DNA of 64,000 bases from UBA1189 sp045612925 (lineage in GTDB: Bacteria; Bacteroidota; Bacteroidia; Bacteroidales; Bacteroidaceae), in the NCBI GenBank assembly GCA_045612925.1, contig JAZKZX010000032.1, positions 1 to 64,000 on the forward strand, given 5' to 3'. Position numbers and translations under genes: made by a program. Positions 61,725 through 64,000 of the stretch are shown piece by piece (position 1 is the first letter of the stretch; every line of letters starts with the position of its first letter). The notes beneath the pieces were generated by a model that searched no databases, was not told where the DNA came from, and saw nothing but the letters and a program-made list of their open reading frames with translations.

Positions 61725-62885
61725 ATGAACGATTTTTTTAATTTTATCGGAAACAACCTCGTAGACTTCTGGCAATACACCGGTTTTGCCAATGCTACGT
61801 GGGGACATATCGTGATGATTGCGGTAGGATGCCTCTTCATCACACTCGCCATCAAGAAGGGCTGGGAGCCTCTGTTGCTCGTGCCCATAGGCTTTGGTAT
61901 TATCTTGGGTAACATCCCCTTCAAGGCCGATGCTGGTCTTGAGATTGGTCTCTACGAAGAGGGTTCAGTACTCAACATCCTCTATCAGGGAGTGAAGACC
62001 GGCTGGTACCCTCCCCTCATCTTCCTCGGCATCGGTGCCATGACCGACTTTGGTCCGCTCATTGCCAACCCGAAGATGATGCTCGTGGGTGCTGCCGCCC
62101 AGTTTGGTATCTTTGCCGCCTACATCATCGCCCTGCTTCTCGGCTTTGAGCCCGACCAGGCAGCCGGTATCGCCATCATCGGTGGTGCCGATGGTCCTAC
62201 GGCCATCTTCCTGTCGTCGAAGCTCGCGCCCAACCTCATGGGAGCTATCGCCGTGTGTGCTTACTCCTACATGGCCCTCGTGCCCGTAATCCAGCGCCCC
62301 ATCATGCGCCTGCTCACCACCAAGAAGGAGCGTCTCATCCGCATGGAGGCACCCCGTCAGGTATCACAGACCGAGAAGATCATCTTCCCCATCGTGGGCC
62401 TGCTGCTCACCGCCTTCATCGTGCCCAGCGGTCTTCCCTTGTTAGGTATGCTCTTCTTCGGCAACCTGCTGAATGTAAGTGGTGTCACCGGTCGTTTGGC
62501 CGAGGCCGCTAAGGGTCCCCTGATCAACTGTATCACCATCCTACTCGGTCTCACCGTAGGTGCCTCTACCCAGGCAAGCGAGTTCCTCACTCCCTCTACC
62601 TTGAAGATTCTGCTCGTAGGTATCACCGCCTTCGTTATCGCTACTGCCAGCGGCGTACTGTTCGTGAAGTTCATGAACCTCTTCCTCCCGAAGGGCAAGA
62701 AGATCAACCCGCTCATCGGTAATGCCGGTGTATCTGCCGTGCCTATGGCAGCTCGTATCTCTCACGACGAGGGTCAGAAAGCCGACCCCACCAACTATCT
62801 GCTCATGAATGCCATGGGTCCCAACGTAGCTGGTGTCATCGGTTCAGCTTGTGCAGCCGGTGTGTTGCTCGGTTTCCTTATCTAA
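61725..62885 (+). CDS. mmdB: Na+-pumping decarboxylase beta subunit
   Basis: 386 residues with about ten membrane segments. Conserved blocks are FLGIGAMTDFGPLIANPKMM (Na+-site Asp), GGADGPTAIFLSSKLAPNL and NAGVSAVPMAARISHDEGQK. It decarboxylates carboxybiotin and exports Na+. Last gene of the cluster; a strong terminator follows. Confidence 0.94.
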   Translation: MNDFFNFIGNNLVDFWQYTGFANATWGHIVMIAVGCLFITLAIKKGWEPLLLVPIGFGIILGNIPFKADAGLEIGLYEEGSVLNILYQGVKTGWYPPLIFLGIGAMTDFGPLIANPKMMLVGAAAQFGIFAAYIIALLLGFEPDQAAGIAIIGGADGPTAIFLSSKLAPNLMGAIAVCAYSYMALVPVIQRPIMRLLTTKKERLIRMEAPRQVSQTEKIIFPIVGLLLTAFIVPSGLPLLGMLFFGNLLNVSGVTGRLAEAAKGPLINCITILLGLTVGASTQASEFLTPSTLKILLVGITAFVIATASGVLFVKFMNLFLPKGKKINPLIGNAGVSAVPMAARISHDEGQKADPTNYLLMNAMGPNVAGVIGSACAAGVLLGFLI

Positions 62886-62905
62886 GCAATAATTTACACT
62901 AAGAT

Positions 62906-62937
62906 AAAGGGGAGTTGCTGTAGAGCGACTCCCCTTT
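62906..62937 (+). terminator. Terminator of the methylmalonyl-CoA operon
   Basis: AAAGGGGAGT (62906-62915) and ACTCCCCTTT (62928-62937) form a 10-bp stem ending in TTTATATTT. Confidence 0.88.
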
Positions 62938-62996
62938 ATATTTACACTGTGATAGGAAGAATTCATCCAAATAAAACCATGTTTAAAATAATAATA

Positions 62997-63015
62997 GGAG
63001 GTCCGGTGGACCTCC
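62997..63015 (-). terminator. Terminator of nagB
   Basis: GGAGGTCC (62997-63004) and GGACCTCC (63008-63015), 3-nt loop, followed on the minus strand by TATTATTATTTT. Confidence 0.82.
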
Positions 63016-63042
63016 CATTAACATATCGGTTTTATAACGCTA

Positions 63043-63834
63043 TTAAAGGTTATCCTTCTCGATGTCCTTGAAGTAGTTTACAGTACCTACCTTAAGCTCT
63101 GCTGTAGCTGCATCGTCACATACGATGATGCCGTGGGGGTGGAGCTGGAGCACGCTGATAGTCCACATCTGTGTGATAGCGCCTTCAACAGCATGATAGA
63201 GAGCCTGTGCCTTGTTGTGGCCGTTAGCGAGGATGAGAACCTCCTTAGCGTCCATAACAGTACCTACACCTACAGTAACGGCAGTCTTGGGCACCTTATT
63301 CACATCGTTGTCAAAGAAACGTGAGTTGGCAATGATGGTGTCAGTGGTGAGAGTCTTCACACGAGTGCGTGAGGTGAGTGATGAACCGGGCTCATTGAAT
63401 GCGATATGACCGTCAGGACCGATACCACCCATGAAGAGATTGATACCGCCGTATGACTTAATCTTCTCTTCATAACGAGCACACTCTGCCTCGAGGTCTT
63501 CGGCATTACCGTTAAGGATGTTTACGTTCTCCTTCTTTACATCCACATGGCTGAAGAAGTTGTTCCACATGAATGAGTGGTAGCTCTCGGGATGCTCCTC
63601 GGGGAGGTTACAGTACTCGTCCATGTTGAAGGTCACTACATTCTGGAAGCTTACCTTACCCTCATTGTAGAGGCGAATAAGTTCCTTGTAGGTGCCAAGA
63701 GGAGTACCTCCGGTGGGGAGACCGAGCACGAAGGGTTTCTCGGGTGTGGGACCGAACTCGTTAATTCTCTTCACGATGTGTGATGCTGCCCATACAGCCA
63801 TCTTCTGGGGATTGGGTTGGATAATTAAACGCAT
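63043..63834 (-). CDS. nagB: Glucosamine-6-phosphate deaminase
   Basis: 263 residues, close to the 266 of E. coli. GLPTGGTPLGTY phosphate loop, FNMDEYCNL with the catalytic Asp, and GGIGPDGHIAFNEPGSSL with the active-site His. It turns glucosamine-6-P into fructose-6-P and ammonia and would consume GlcNAc released by the GH20 enzymes. No standard promoter is seen; it may be read from recA, 47 bp upstream. Confidence 0.95.
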   Translation of the reverse strand: MRLIIQPNPQKMAVWAASHIVKRINEFGPTPEKPFVLGLPTGGTPLGTYKELIRLYNEGKVSFQNVVTFNMDEYCNLPEEHPESYHSFMWNNFFSHVDVKKENVNILNGNAEDLEAECARYEEKIKSYGGINLFMGGIGPDGHIAFNEPGSSLTSRTRVKTLTTDTIIANSRFFDNDVNKVPKTAVTVGVGTVMDAKEVLILANGHNKAQALYHAVEGAITQMWTISVLQLHPHGIIVCDDAATAELKVGTVNYFKDIEKDNL

Positions 63835-63881
63835 AACTTTTGAAGTGTTTAAGTTAATGGGTTATTAATTAGGATAATTGT

Positions 63882-64000
63882 TTATTCTTCAGACTTCTTC
63901 TTCAGAACCTCCGTGATCTTTGCCTCCAATTCTTCGGCTAGTTCAGGATTGTCGGCAAGCAACTGCTTCACGGCGTCACGGCCCTGCGCAAGCTTGGTCT
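63882..64000 (-). CDS. recA: RecA C-terminus, cut by window edge
   Basis: Only the last 38 residues are in the window: TKLAQGRDAVKQLLADNPEL then AEELEAKITEVLKKKSEE and a stop at 63884-63882. The G-x-D-x-x-K...DNPEL-x-x-E-L-E pattern and acidic/basic end match the RecA C-terminal domain of Bacteroidales. Recombinase for DNA repair. Confidence 0.85.
   Translation of the reverse strand, partial: TKLAQGRDAVKQLLADNPELAEELEAKITEVLKKKSEE

Overview
The window reads as chromosomal DNA of a member of the order Bacteroidales, most likely close to Prevotella or Paraprevotella. The evidence is the Bacteroidota promoter type (a -33 TTG/TTTG and a -7 TAnnTTTG element) before many genes, families typical of the group (DUF1573, DUF4251, DUF4827, BatD/BatE, an OadG subunit carrying a lamin-tail domain, a GH57/GT4/debranching glycogen operon), a Na+-pumping methylmalonyl-CoA decarboxylase cluster, and a giant secreted protein with the 'DLTGRR...KGIYIVNGKKV' C-terminus usual in Prevotella exported proteins. 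The species assignment is inference.

Layout. 1-7.9 kb: the end of an NfnA-like flavoprotein, a nucleotidyltransferase plus AmpG-like permease (cell-wall sugar uptake and recycling), an ABC-F ATPase, and a DUF1573 plus GH20 hexosaminidase operon. 8.0-13.2 kb: four glycosyltransferases leading into mltG. 13.3-23.2 kb: DUF4251 protein, an odd initiator tRNA, an RluA-type pseudouridine synthase, the three-gene glycogen operon, a glucosaminidase with LysM domains, a radical-SAM protein and fetAB.

23.2-39.1 kb is an accessory island. Two AT-rich AAA+ ATPases (DUF4143 type), a 59-residue protein of unknown role, a 1692-residue secreted protein, a YafQ-type toxin-antitoxin pair, an HATPase plus STAS-like (DUF4325) pair and an AbiE toxin-antitoxin pair are separated by long noncoding stretches. 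These are built from a few repeated modules, inverted repeats and short tandem repeats. No transposase, integrase or CRISPR array is visible. The repeats themselves look like the units that move or recombine.

39.1-57.7 kb returns to housekeeping genes: nrnA-like, DUF4827 lipoprotein, glmM, nth, malQ, a small HTH protein, a PAP2 phosphatase, batE, batD, an aldehyde dehydrogenase and SDR pair, an outer-membrane barrel candidate, a lipoprotein nitroreductase, a second GH20 hexosaminidase and an MscS-type channel. A broken copy of the MscS C-terminus lies about 3.2 kb from the intact gene. 57.9-62.9 kb holds methylmalonyl-CoA epimerase and the four decarboxylase subunits, with a palindromic REP-like element in two of the gaps. 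nagB and the 3' end of recA close the window.

Two themes link the genes. One is amino-sugar and cell-wall turnover (AmpG, MurU-like, two GH20, NagB, GlmM, MltG, glucosaminidase). The other is storage and fermentation (glycogen operon with MalQ; propionate formation through methylmalonyl-CoA). The least explained features are the repeat architecture of the island, a promoter family whose spacer is conserved in sequence as well as length, and a 3' tail shared by three unrelated genes.
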